33,571 nt of DNA from JAIVGV01 sp035295985 (GTDB lineage Bacteria; Acidobacteriota; Blastocatellia; Pyrinomonadales; Pyrinomonadaceae). Shown one piece after another: positions 1-8,810 of this stretch. The position numbers were made by a program, and so were the translations under genes. The stretch spans positions 1 through 33,571 of the forward strand of contig DATHBT010000072.1 of NCBI GenBank assembly GCA_035295985.1, read 5' to 3'. The notes under the pieces were generated by a model. It saw only the letters and a program-made list of their open reading frames with translations, searched no databases and was not told where the DNA came from. Within the stretch, counting starts at the first letter, position 1, and the number at the start of each line of letters is the position of its first letter.

Positions 1-1566
1 CGAGTCCAGAAAGACGTAGGCGCGCGCGGTGATCTTCTTCAGGTCGCCGCCGACGTCGGCCGGCTTGAAGGTCGTCAGGTCGAGCGCGAGCGCGGTGTTC
101 TCGGAGGCGTCCACCGTCTCCACGCCGTACCTGAGGCGGAAGCGGTACTTCTCCGAGCGGCTGAACATCACGTAGCGCGAGTCCGGGGAGAACTCGATGC
201 GGAAGAAGCTCGCGCCGGGGTCGCCGCCGCCGTCCCGCATCGAGGCGAGCCACGAGACAAGCTCGAAGAAGGAGAGCTGGTAAAACTCCTTCTTCTCCCA
301 GACCTTCCTGCCCGTCCGCGTGTCGAGCACGTTGACCGTGGTCGAGATGTCAACGCACGCCAGGTAGTTCCCGTCCGGCGAGAGCTTGTGCTCCCAGCAG
401 TCGCGCCTCAGGACGAGTTCGCGCACCTCGACGGGCCGCCGCTCGGCGACGCTCCACTTCTCGTAGCGCAGGTTCTCGGTCGTGAGGACGACGAACTTCC
501 CGTCGGGCGTGAAGGCGGCCTCGTTGGCGTCCTCGACGGGAATCTGGAAGAGCGCCCGCGGCTGCGGCGCGCGCTCGACGACGGTGACGGCGAAGTCGTC
601 CTGCACGAGGAGGAGCCTGCCGTCGCCGCTGAAGGCGAGGTGCGAGACGTCGCCGCGCAGCTTGGGCGCGAGTTCCTTCTTCCAGACGAGGCCCGGCAGC
701 TCCTCCCTGCGGCCCGCCTCGCGGAACGAGACCACGTCGGCCTGCCACCTCAGGAAGTCGTCCGTCGCCCTGGCGCTGCGCCCCTCGCGGCACGCGGGCG
801 GCACGCGCTCGGTGAGGCGCATCATCTCGCGCATGCGCTTCTGCTCGGGGCGCGTCTTGCCGAAGAGGTCGGAGAACCACCCGCCGGTCTTCCCCTCGTT
901 CTCGGTCAGGCGGTCGAAGAAGGAGGTGAAGGCCGTCGGGTCGTAGCCGGCCGCGATCATCGCGAAGAGTCCGGCGCGGTCGGCTTCGAGCTGCTGCTCG
1001 TCCTCGTGGCTGCGCCGGCGCGAAACGCTCTTGGTGCGCGCCCGCTCGATGAGCAGGTTGTACTTCTCCGTGATGTCCGCGCGGTCGCCGAGCGCCGTGA
1101 CGTTGAGGATTTTGCGGAGCGCCTCGGAGATGTCCGTCGCGCCGTGGCGCACGACGGCGTGCCCCAGCTCGTGCGCGATGACCCCGGCGAGCTCGTCCTC
1201 GTTGTTGGCGAAGGCGACGAGCTTGCGCGAGAGCAGGACGTGGCCGCCGGGGAGGTTGAAGGCGTTGGCGTCGCCGATGTCAACGATGTGGAACTGGAAC
1301 TTGAGGCCCGTGGCGGGCAGGTGCTTCGCCAGCCGCGCGCCGATGTCGTTGACGTAGGCCAGCAGCTTCTCGTCGCGGACGAAGCGCATCTCGCCGGCCA
1401 TGTTCTGGATCGTCAGCTCGCCGAAGATCATCTCCTGCTCGGGCGTGAAGATGTTGGTCGACTTCGCGTTGGCGACTATACCCGGCGGCGCGCAGTCCTG
1501 CGCGGCGGCAGCGGCGCAGAAGACGAACGAGCACAGGGCGAGTGCGAGGAAGATTTTTGGGGGCAT
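1..1566 (-). CDS. Secreted M48-family zinc metalloprotease with C-terminal beta-propeller-like region (3' end outside window)
   Basis: The reading frame stays open from the ATG at 1566 to the window edge, giving 522 codons without a stop, so the C-terminus is missing. The N-terminus has a signal peptide of about 22 residues ending AAAAAQ. A peptidase M48 domain covers roughly residues 40-215: HELGH (H132, E133, H136) is the zinc-binding and catalytic motif, and E194 in the LEADRAG segment is the expected third zinc ligand. From about residue 280 the protein changes to repeats such as FSGDGRLLLV, FTPDGKFVVL and LSPDGNYLAC, which look like WD40/TolB-type propeller blades. M48 proteases of the BepA/LoiP type act on periplasmic or outer-membrane proteins; the propeller could bind substrate, which is inference. 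It lies 187 bases downstream of clpX on the same strand. Confidence 0.88.
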   Translation of the reverse strand, partial: MPPKIFLALALCSFVFCAAAAAQDCAPPGIVANAKSTNIFTPEQEMIFGELTIQNMAGEMRFVRDEKLLAYVNDIGARLAKHLPATGLKFQFHIVDIGDANAFNLPGGHVLLSRKLVAFANNEDELAGVIAHELGHAVVRHGATDISEALRKILNVTALGDRADITEKYNLLIERARTKSVSRRRSHEDEQQLEADRAGLFAMIAAGYDPTAFTSFFDRLTENEGKTGGWFSDLFGKTRPEQKRMREMMRLTERVPPACREGRSARATDDFLRWQADVVSFREAGRREELPGLVWKKELAPKLRGDVSHLAFSGDGRLLLVQDDFAVTVVERAPQPRALFQIPVEDANEAAFTPDGKFVVLTTENLRYEKWSVAERRPVEVRELVLRRDCWEHKLSPDGNYLACVDISTTVNVLDTRTGRKVWEKKEFYQLSFFELVSWLASMRDGGGDPGASFFRIEFSPDSRYVMFSRSEKYRFRLRYGVETVDASENTALALDLTTFKPADVGGDLKKITARAYVFLDS

Positions 1567-1753
1567 TTCAGGACTCCTAACGTGAGGGGCAGGCCGACGA
1601 AGGCCCGCACCGAAATTTAACTGGGAGAAGTCGGGCGACTGATCGATACGGCAGTGTGAGTGTCGGGACGAAGAGGGGCCGGTCGGGGGCGGCCCCTGTG
1701 CGGGCTCACTTTTAGGCTAATTTACTTCGGGCGTGGCTACCGGTTCTGAACTT

Positions 1754-2995
<1,242 letters not shown>

Positions 2996-3251
2996 AGCGG
3001 CTGGGGACTCCGTGGTTTATGGCTGACGGACGAAAGCGAGCGGCGAGGGGCACCCGACTTCCAGTTGCCCTCTCACTTTCTACAACATGCGCGGCGCGCT
3101 TGTCCACGCGCGCGACCGAAAAATTTCGCGCCCGCGTTGCGGCCCCTTGCTCGTCTCGCGTTGCAAATAGCTGCGCGCCGACGTTTGTGTCGCGGCGCGT
3201 GGCGGGTTCTCGGCGGTTAGCAGAGGGCGCGGGGAGACGCGCCCGGAAGTG

Positions 3252-3836
3252 TTACTCGCGGTGCGTGATGACCTCGTCGATGAGGCCGTACTCCTTGGCC
3301 TGCATCGACGACATGATGCGGTCGCGCTCGACGTCCCTCTCGATGCTCTCGAAGGGCTGGCCCGTGTGCTTGGCGAGGATCTGCGAGGTCAGCTCGCGCA
3401 TGCGCAGGATTTCCTCGGCCATGATGCGGATGTCCGTGGCCTGCCCCTGCGCGCCGCCCGAGGGCTGGTGGATGAGGATGCGCGAGTTGGGCAGCGCGAA
3501 ACGCTTGCCCTTCGCGCCCGCCGCGAGCAGGAGCGCGCCCATCGAGGCGCACTGGCCGACGCAGAGCGTGGACACGTCGGGGCGGATGAACTGCATGGTG
3601 TCGTAGATCGCCATGCCGGCCGTGATCGAGCCGCCGGGCGAGTTGATATAGAGGTGGATGTCCTTTTCGGGGTCTTCGGCTTCGAGGTAGATGAGCTGCG
3701 CGACGATGAGGTTCGCGATGGCGTCGTCGATGGGCGTGCTGATGAAGATGATGTTGTCCTTGAGCAGACGCGAGTAGATGTCGAAGGCCCGCTCGCCGCG
3801 CGAGGTCTGCTCGACCACCATTGGAACCAGTGCCAT
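3252..3836 (-). CDS. clpP: ATP-dependent Clp protease proteolytic subunit ClpP
   Basis: ClpP is the serine peptidase that forms the tetradecameric chamber of ClpXP. I chose the ATG at 3836, giving 194 residues starting MALVPMVVEQTSRGERAFD, because it matches the usual ClpP N-terminus and has a GGGGGT sequence five bases upstream. A TTG nine codons earlier is possible but less likely. Relative to this start the catalytic triad is S98 (GQCASMGA), H123 (ILIHQPSGG) and D172 (ERDVERDRIMS), with the expected spacing. The residue two before the catalytic serine is cysteine rather than the usual alanine. It lies 63 bases downstream of tig and upstream of clpX, so the three are probably co-expressed. 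Confidence 0.97.
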   Translation of the reverse strand: MALVPMVVEQTSRGERAFDIYSRLLKDNIIFISTPIDDAIANLIVAQLIYLEAEDPEKDIHLYINSPGGSITAGMAIYDTMQFIRPDVSTLCVGQCASMGALLLAAGAKGKRFALPNSRILIHQPSGGAQGQATDIRIMAEEILRMRELTSQILAKHTGQPFESIERDVERDRIMSSMQAKEYGLIDEVITHRE

Positions 3837-3899
3837 GCCGTACCCCCAAAAACCTGCTGCCAAACTTACGAAGGCCGCAAAACTGCTGCGGCCTCGCGC

Positions 3900-5288
3900 C
3901 TACTCGCCGCCCTTCGCCGCCTCCGCGCTCGCGTCTTCACCCGACCGCGCTTCGGCCTGCTCCGCTGCCGGCGTTTCGTCGCGCCACTCTTCGTCCGTTA
4001 CCTTCGCGCTCGCGACGATCACGTCGAGCGCCTTGCGGTGGCGCAACCTGTCGGCGATGCTACGTTCGCCCCCCTGCTTTGTCAAGGCAGCCCGCACCTG
4101 CTCTGTGGTCTGCCGCGTGGCCGCCGCGATTGCCTCAATTTCCTGTGCGATCTCCTCGTCCGTCGGCTCTATATTTTCCGCGTCGGCGATGCGCTCAAGC
4201 AGCATGGAGCTGCGCAGTTCGTCCTCGGCGCGCGAGCGCATCACGTCCTGCAAGCCCTCCCAGTTGATGTCCTGCCCGCGCGGATCCATGCCCCGCTGCA
4301 TCATGTCGCGCACGGTGCGTTCGAGAATCTGGCGCGACTGGTACTCGACCAGAGAGTCGGGCAGCTCGAACTTGTGCGCGTCGGCCAGCTTCGCCATCAG
4401 CTCGTCGCGCAGGCGCTGATCCGACTCGAACGTCGCGCGCGCGCCCAACTGCTCGCGCAGCCGGTTGCGCAGGTCTTCGACCGACTCGACGCCCTCGCCT
4501 AAGCTCCGCGCCCACTCGTCGTCCGCCGCGGGCAGCTCCTTGCGGCGCACGGCCGTGACCGTCGCCGTGTACTCGATCTCCTTGCCCGCAAGCCCCTTGG
4601 ACGAGAAGTCTTCCGGGTACTTCACCGTGAACGTGCGCACGTCGTCCGGCCGCACGCCCGTCAGGCTCTCGGCGAAGACCGGCAGCACGCCCTCGCCGCC
4701 GATCACAACGTCAACGTCCTCGGCCTTGATCTCCTCTTCCGACGGGGGGTCGATGTACTTGCCCGTGAAATCGACCGTGACCGTGTCGCCCTCCTCCGAG
4801 GCGCGATCCTCGACGGGCACGAGCGCGGCCGACTGCTCGCGAATCCCCTCGACGAACTCCTCGATCATCTCGTCGGTCACGCGCCGCGTGCGGCGCGCGG
4901 CCTCGATCCCCTTGTACTCGCCCAGGGAGACTTCGGGCAGCACCTCGACGTGCGCGTGGATGGCGAGCGGGGCCTCGCCCATCTTCGTCAGCCCCTCGCC
5001 CGGATCGAGGTGAATCTCCGGCTCGCCGATGACGTGGAGGCCCGACTCGATGATCGCCTCGTTGACCGCGCGCGGGACGAGCGCCTGCACCACATCGCCG
5101 CGAATCTCGTTCTTGAAGCGCGTGCGGACGACCGAGACCGGCGTGTGCCCTTTGCGGAAGCCCGGCACGTTGGCCTGCGCCGCGTAGCGGCGGCTCACCT
5201 GCTCCAGCTCGGCCCGCACCTCGTCGGCCCCGATCTCGATCTTCAACTCCTTGCGCGTCGGCGACACGTCAACGACTTCGGTTTTCAT
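3900..5288 (-). CDS. tig: Trigger factor (ribosome-associated chaperone and peptidyl-prolyl isomerase)
   Basis: This 462-residue protein is trigger factor, which binds near the ribosomal exit tunnel and shields nascent chains. The N-terminal ribosome-binding domain carries GFRKGHTP at 43-50; the usual signature is GFRxGK, so the last basic position is histidine here. A central FKBP-type PPIase domain (GDTVTVDFTGKYID onward) covers about residues 165-250. The remaining helical C-terminal domain forms the chaperone cradle. The tail after about residue 435 is acidic and alanine-rich, and makes the protein slightly longer than many homologues. It starts the tig-clpP-clpX series and follows tRNA-Leu on the same strand. 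Confidence 0.97.
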   Translation of the reverse strand: MKTEVVDVSPTRKELKIEIGADEVRAELEQVSRRYAAQANVPGFRKGHTPVSVVRTRFKNEIRGDVVQALVPRAVNEAIIESGLHVIGEPEIHLDPGEGLTKMGEAPLAIHAHVEVLPEVSLGEYKGIEAARRTRRVTDEMIEEFVEGIREQSAALVPVEDRASEEGDTVTVDFTGKYIDPPSEEEIKAEDVDVVIGGEGVLPVFAESLTGVRPDDVRTFTVKYPEDFSSKGLAGKEIEYTATVTAVRRKELPAADDEWARSLGEGVESVEDLRNRLREQLGARATFESDQRLRDELMAKLADAHKFELPDSLVEYQSRQILERTVRDMMQRGMDPRGQDINWEGLQDVMRSRAEDELRSSMLLERIADAENIEPTDEEIAQEIEAIAAATRQTTEQVRAALTKQGGERSIADRLRHRKALDVIVASAKVTDEEWRDETPAAEQAEARSGEDASAEAAKGGE

Positions 5289-5325
5289 TCCTCGGTTAAT
5301 CCTTCGCTCTGACGGTGAACAACAA

Positions 5326-5442
5326 TACTGTCAGTTGTCAGTAGTCCGTTGTTAGAGCCTCTCAGGCTCGACGCCTACGACGGAACGCGAAGGCTTATCA
5401 GGCACAAACAACTGACAACTGACCACGGACTACTGACAACTT
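5326..5442. repeat. Palindromic spacer element built of CAGTTGTC-like units
   Basis: The two ends are inverted copies. The 16 bases at 5334-5349 (GTTGTCAGTAGTCCGT) are perfectly complementary to 5425-5440. Each arm is itself made of tandem units such as GTCAGTTGTCAGT. The arms enclose about 75 bases. It sits between tig and tRNA-Leu. Related elements occur at 27912-28021 and 31435-31538, with a partial one at 6415-6451. Confidence 0.8.
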
Positions 5443-5448
5443 TATTGA

Positions 5449-5530
5449 TGCCGGGGGCGGGACTCGAACCCGCACGCCTTTCGGCACGGGCTTCTAAGAC
5501 CCGCGCGGCTGCCAGTTACGCCACCCCGGC
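5449..5530 (-). tRNA. tRNA-Leu (anticodon UAG)
   Basis: The minus strand folds into a class II tRNA of 82 bases. The acceptor stem is GCCGGGG/CCCCGGC with discriminator A, as expected for leucine. The D-stem is GCG/CGC. The anticodon loop is CTTAGAA (plus-strand 5492-5498), which gives anticodon UAG reading CUA codons. The variable arm is GCC-GAAA-GGC, and the T-arm is GCGGG-TTCGAGT-CCCGC. The 3' CCA is not encoded. It lies directly upstream of tig on the same strand and may share its transcript. Confidence 0.96.
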
Positions 5531-5605
5531 GAAGAATCTCGATGCCCGGCGAAATTGGAAGGTTAAAGGATGGCCGCGGCGATGTCTAGCGAGTCTGCGG
5601 ACGCC

Positions 5606-6346
5606 TCACAGGCGTTCGAGCGGCCAGATGTCAACGGTCAGTTCCTCCGCGTAGTGGAGCAGCGGCTCGCCCGCAGGCGTGGGCAGGCCGTGCGACTCGA
5701 TCATGGTCGAATGGTAGGTGGAGACCTCGGCGGTGCTGAGCGGCCAGGGCGGGTGGTGGATGCGGCAGCGATAGACCGCGCCCTCGTGGACGGTGAGGAA
5801 GCAGTAGCGTTCGGTGAGGAAGAATTCGAGCGAGCCGGGCCGGGAGGCTCCGAGCGGCTGGCCGATCTTCCAGATGGCGTCGAAGATTGCGGGCGGCGCG
5901 CCGGCGTGCGTGCGGCGCGAGTGGTAGATGATCCGGTCGCCCTCCTGCTTGAGGCTGATGTCTGCGTTGTAGTAGGGGAGCAGGAAGAAGGTGCGCGCGC
6001 CCAGCACCGCGAGCGTGCTCGTGGCGTCGAGCGAGAGGAAGAGGACGCCGGGCACGCCCTTGTAATGGACGTAGGTGCGGACGTTCAGCTCGTGCATCTC
6101 GGAAAGACCGGGCACGGGCGGCAGGAAGCTCAAGCGCATCCCCCAGATGGTGAAGGGGACGACGGCGATCCAGGCCTCGCCGTCGTAGGTGTCGATTTCG
6201 AGTTCGGGGGGGACGGCCGCGCGCAGGCGCTCGGCGGGGATGCGCCAGTGCATGAAGAGGAGCTTGCCCCACGTCTGCCGCCCGATAGGCATCGAGTCGG
6301 GCCGCTCGCGGATCGAGAGCCGATCAATGTTGTCATCGTCGCCCAT
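5606..6346 (-). CDS. DUF2071 (YqjF-like) family protein
   Basis: This 246-residue protein matches the DUF2071/YqjF family, recognised from the N-terminal pattern PIGRQTWGKLLFMHW, RIPAERLRAAVPPELEIDTYDG and AWIAVVPFTIWGMR, and from the central ELNVRTYVHYKGVPGVLFLSLD. The fold of this family resembles acetoacetate decarboxylase, but no function is established and none is claimed here. The ATG at 6346 (MGDDDN) was chosen because GAGAGG lies upstream at normal spacing and homology begins soon after. An open frame extends another 52 codons upstream through repeat sequence, which is unlikely to be translated. There is no signal peptide, so it is probably cytoplasmic. It reads away from the divergent gene at 6619. 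Confidence 0.88.
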   Translation of the reverse strand: MGDDDNIDRLSIRERPDSMPIGRQTWGKLLFMHWRIPAERLRAAVPPELEIDTYDGEAWIAVVPFTIWGMRLSFLPPVPGLSEMHELNVRTYVHYKGVPGVLFLSLDATSTLAVLGARTFFLLPYYNADISLKQEGDRIIYHSRRTHAGAPPAIFDAIWKIGQPLGASRPGSLEFFLTERYCFLTVHEGAVYRCRIHHPPWPLSTAEVSTYHSTMIESHGLPTPAGEPLLHYAEELTVDIWPLERL

Positions 6347-6373
6347 CTTCGTGTCCTCTCGAATCTGAATGGG

Positions 6374-6451
6374 AAACATTCTCGCGCAAAGTCGCGAAGG
6401 GCGCAAAGATAAAATTGTCAGTTGTCCGCGGCCGGTTGCCAGTTGTCCGAG
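6374..6451. repeat. Degenerate spacer repeats (GCGCAAAG-type and CAGTTGTC-type)
   Basis: Between the divergent genes at 6346 and 6619 there is a stretch of near-tandem GCGCAAAGTCGCGAAGGGCGCAAAG character (about 6382-6406), followed by TTGTCAGTTGTCCG and GGTTGCCAGTTGTCCGAG (about 6415-6451). The second part is a one-sided copy of the palindromic family seen at 5326, 27912 and 31435. Confidence 0.6.
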
Positions 6452-6618
6452 CTTAAAAATTGACGCGCGCCGGTGTAACCGGGAGGCCGGGGCGGGCGTC
6501 ACCAGTGACGATTAAACACGGCGACTGTACGCCGGGCCCGTTGTCGCCCGGTTGGGAGTTTGAATTACACTTGGCCGGGTCGGAGTCGGCGGGTTCGACC
6601 GCGCCGGAGGAGCCTACA

Positions 6619-7536
6619 GTGGAAAAAGTTTCCTGCCTGGGTCTGCCGAACTGCTACCGGCTGACGAACGGGACGGTCGAGGTCACGGTGGCGACCGACG
6701 TGGGGCCGCGCGTGCTCGGCTACGGCTTCGTCGGCGGCGAGAACGTCCTGGGCGAAGCGCCCGAGGCCGCGGTGACGACGGCCTTCGGCGACTGGAAGCC
6801 GTGGGGCGGCCACCGGCTGTGGGCCGCGCCCGAAGTGAACCCGCGCAGCTACGTGCCGGACAACGCGCCGGTCGAGTTCGAGTTCGAGGGCGAGACGAAG
6901 GTGCGCCTGATCGGGCCGACCGAAACGCAGACGTGCGTGCAGAAGGTCGTCAGCGTGACGCTCGACTCGGACGGCACGGGCGTCACCGTCCGCCACCGCA
7001 TCACCAACCGCGGGCAGTGGGCCGTGGAGCTGTCGCTGTGGGCGATGACGATCCTGAACTGCGAGGGCGGGGGCGAGGTGATCATCCCGCAGGAGCCTTA
7101 CCGCTCGTGGGGCCACCACGTGGAGCCTGCGCGCCCGCTCGTCCTCTGGCACTACACGGATTTGACGGACGCGCGCCTCAAGCTCGGCCGCAGGTTCATA
7201 CGCGTGCGCGCGGACGACGACGCCGAAGACCTGCTCAAGATCGGCGCGCTCAACAAGCAGGGCTGGGCCGCGTACCTGCGCGGCGCGACGCTCTTCGTCA
7301 AACGCTTCCCCTACGAGGAGGGCGCGATCTACCCCGACTACGGTTGCAACACGGAGGCGTTCACCGCCCGCGCCTTCATCCAGCTCGAATCGCTCTCGCC
7401 CGTGCGCCGCATCGAACCCGGCCAGACGGCCTCGCACGAGGAGCGCTGGCACCTCTTCCGCGACTTCGACGCCGGCGCGACCGAAGACTCGCTCGAAGCC
7501 GCGCTCGCGGGCGTGCTGCCGCGGACGGAGATGTGA
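6619..7536 (+). CDS. Conserved hypothetical protein, probable aldose-1-epimerase-like beta-sandwich
   Basis: The likely start is GTG at 6619, giving 305 residues. A strong GGAGGAG lies at 6606-6612, six bases upstream, and the recognisable conserved block (NCYRLTNGTVEVTVATDVGPRVLGYGFVGG split over residues 11-40) begins just after it. The frame is open for 53 more codons upstream, but that part looks non-coding. Other conserved blocks are WGGHRLWAAPE, YVPDNAPVE, TVRHRITNRG and LWAMTILNCEG. The pattern suggests the large beta-sandwich of galactose mutarotase-like proteins, but I could not name a family or catalytic residues, so no reaction is assigned. There is no signal peptide. The reading frame is strongly GC-biased at third positions. 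Confidence 0.85.
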   Translation: MEKVSCLGLPNCYRLTNGTVEVTVATDVGPRVLGYGFVGGENVLGEAPEAAVTTAFGDWKPWGGHRLWAAPEVNPRSYVPDNAPVEFEFEGETKVRLIGPTETQTCVQKVVSVTLDSDGTGVTVRHRITNRGQWAVELSLWAMTILNCEGGGEVIIPQEPYRSWGHHVEPARPLVLWHYTDLTDARLKLGRRFIRVRADDDAEDLLKIGALNKQGWAAYLRGATLFVKRFPYEEGAIYPDYGCNTEAFTARAFIQLESLSPVRRIEPGQTASHEERWHLFRDFDAGATEDSLEAALAGVLPRTEM

Positions 7537-7572
7537 GAGTAGCTGTGAGCTATGAGCTATTAGCCCGAAGAG

Positions 7573-7604
7573 AAGGCGGGGCAATTGGTGAACTGCCCCA
7601 CCTT
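7573..7604 (+). terminator. Possible hairpin terminator after the 6619-7536 gene
   Basis: AAGGCGGGGCA (7573-7583) pairs with TGCCCCACCTT (7594-7604) with one C-A mismatch and a ten-base loop, 36 bases after the stop codon. No T-run follows on the plus strand, so this is only a candidate. The rest of the spacer to 7831 contains AGCTATGAGCTATTAGC-type repeat sequence near 7546 and no convincing gene. Confidence 0.4.
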
Positions 7605-7831
7605 CTGATATCCACTCGTCACCAACTGCCCGCCGCGGCTTGAGTGTTGACTTTACATGGGAACGGGCACGCACCCGACCGCGAATCAGCGTCCCTCTCT
7701 TCGAGAACTCGAATGGTTCCGAGGTCGTGTGCGCGGCGGGTGATCTGGCGCGCGGCCATCCAATTACCGCACTTGCGCGGGCTACCTCATCGGAACCCCC
7801 GGTTCTTAATCTCGTGCCCGCGCGCGGGTGA

Positions 7832-8806
7832 TTAATCGCCGGCCCCGACGCGCAGCGGAACGGAGAGGAGGAGCGGGGCGCCGGGCTTCGAGCGGATGCG
7901 ATAGAGTGTCTGCGGCAGAGAGTCCGTCTGCGTCAGCACCTGTTTCCCTTCGGCCGCCGCCCGCTCGCTCCTGGTCATCGCCGTGCCCGCGCCGCCGACA
8001 AGTTCGAGGTTGTCCACGACCGCGCCCCAACGCTTTTCGTAGGCGGCGACTTGAGCCTCGGGGAGTCTGAGCGGCCTGCGCCCGATGGTCAGTTCCGCGA
8101 GCGGCCGGTCGGTGATGAGCACCGTGAGGACTTCGCCCGCGTAGTCCGGGCGGCTGCCTTTCAGAGTGTAGTAGGGCGGCTCGTCTTCTGGCGCGGGGAT
8201 TTCGACGACGCGCCCGGCCATCACTTTATTGTCGCCGCCGCGGATGGCGGTGGTGGGGAAGATAAGGTACGGGTCGCCGTAAGTCTTATCCGCATACATC
8301 TCGCGGTTGAAGACGTAGAGATAGCCCACGCGTGGCGCTTCAATCGTAATCTGAACGCGCTGCCCCTCCTGTAGAGGCGCGTCGGCGCTGACGCGTTCGG
8401 GCGTCCACTCGCCTTCGGCGTCGTGAACCAACTGCCGAACTTCGTCCGCGGGGGCGGAAGGGCGCAGACGCCAGACCGTGACGCCGACGACCGAGTCTCT
8501 CGCGGCCACGTACCTCGCCTCCGGCGCCTTCGGCGCGCCGACGCTCCTGTACCTGATTTGCCGGGTGCGATTCGCCGCCGTCTTCGCGGCGGGTCGCTTT
8601 TGCAGGAAGGCCGTGTCCCACAGCCCGCGCGTCGCGTCCTCGTCCTGCGTCGCGGAAGCCGCCCCGGCCATGCAGAGCAGGGCCGAACAGAGAGTGGCAA
8701 AGAATTGCCGCGCGTGGCGCGAGATGAGTGTTAAGGAGAGGCGGCGAGGCGCAACCGCGTTCGTACTGTTTCGCGCAACTGCTTTCGTGTGGCTTTCGGT
8801 GCTCAT
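7832..8806 (-). CDS. Exported DUF4384-domain protein
   Basis: The start ATG at 8806 has GAGGTG at good spacing and gives 324 residues. The first 50 residues form a long basic signal sequence (core FFATLCSALLCMAGAASA). The region from about residue 125 (VVGVTVWRLRP, then VQITIEAPRVGYLYVFNREMY, YLIFPTTAIRGGDN) matches DUF4384, a beta-rich module often attached to caspase-like or kinase domains. The middle of the protein (EDEPPYYTLKGSRPDYAGEVLTV) is also typical of this group. It follows the CHAT protease gene closely, starting 4 bases after its annotated stop, or 74 bases after the frame-corrected one. The neighbouring kinase carries the same domain, so all three may act in one envelope pathway; that is inference. 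Confidence 0.85.
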   Translation of the reverse strand: MSTESHTKAVARNSTNAVAPRRLSLTLISRHARQFFATLCSALLCMAGAASATQDEDATRGLWDTAFLQKRPAAKTAANRTRQIRYRSVGAPKAPEARYVAARDSVVGVTVWRLRPSAPADEVRQLVHDAEGEWTPERVSADAPLQEGQRVQITIEAPRVGYLYVFNREMYADKTYGDPYLIFPTTAIRGGDNKVMAGRVVEIPAPEDEPPYYTLKGSRPDYAGEVLTVLITDRPLAELTIGRRPLRLPEAQVAAYEKRWGAVVDNLELVGGAGTAMTRSERAAAEGKQVLTQTDSLPQTLYRIRSKPGAPLLLSVPLRVGAGD

Positions 8807-8810
8807 AGTT

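Noticed and set aside
1675..1696. Terminator after clpX
   Set aside because: The GGGGCCG/CGGCCCC stem is only 7 bp and no T-run follows on the minus strand.
3249..4502. Long plus-strand frame opposite clpP and tig
   Set aside because: It spans two well-identified minus-strand genes; GC-rich codon bias creates such frames.
7640..7831. Two overlapping 63-codon plus-strand frames
   Set aside because: Neither has a ribosome binding site or recognisable sequence; codon use is unlike neighbouring genes.
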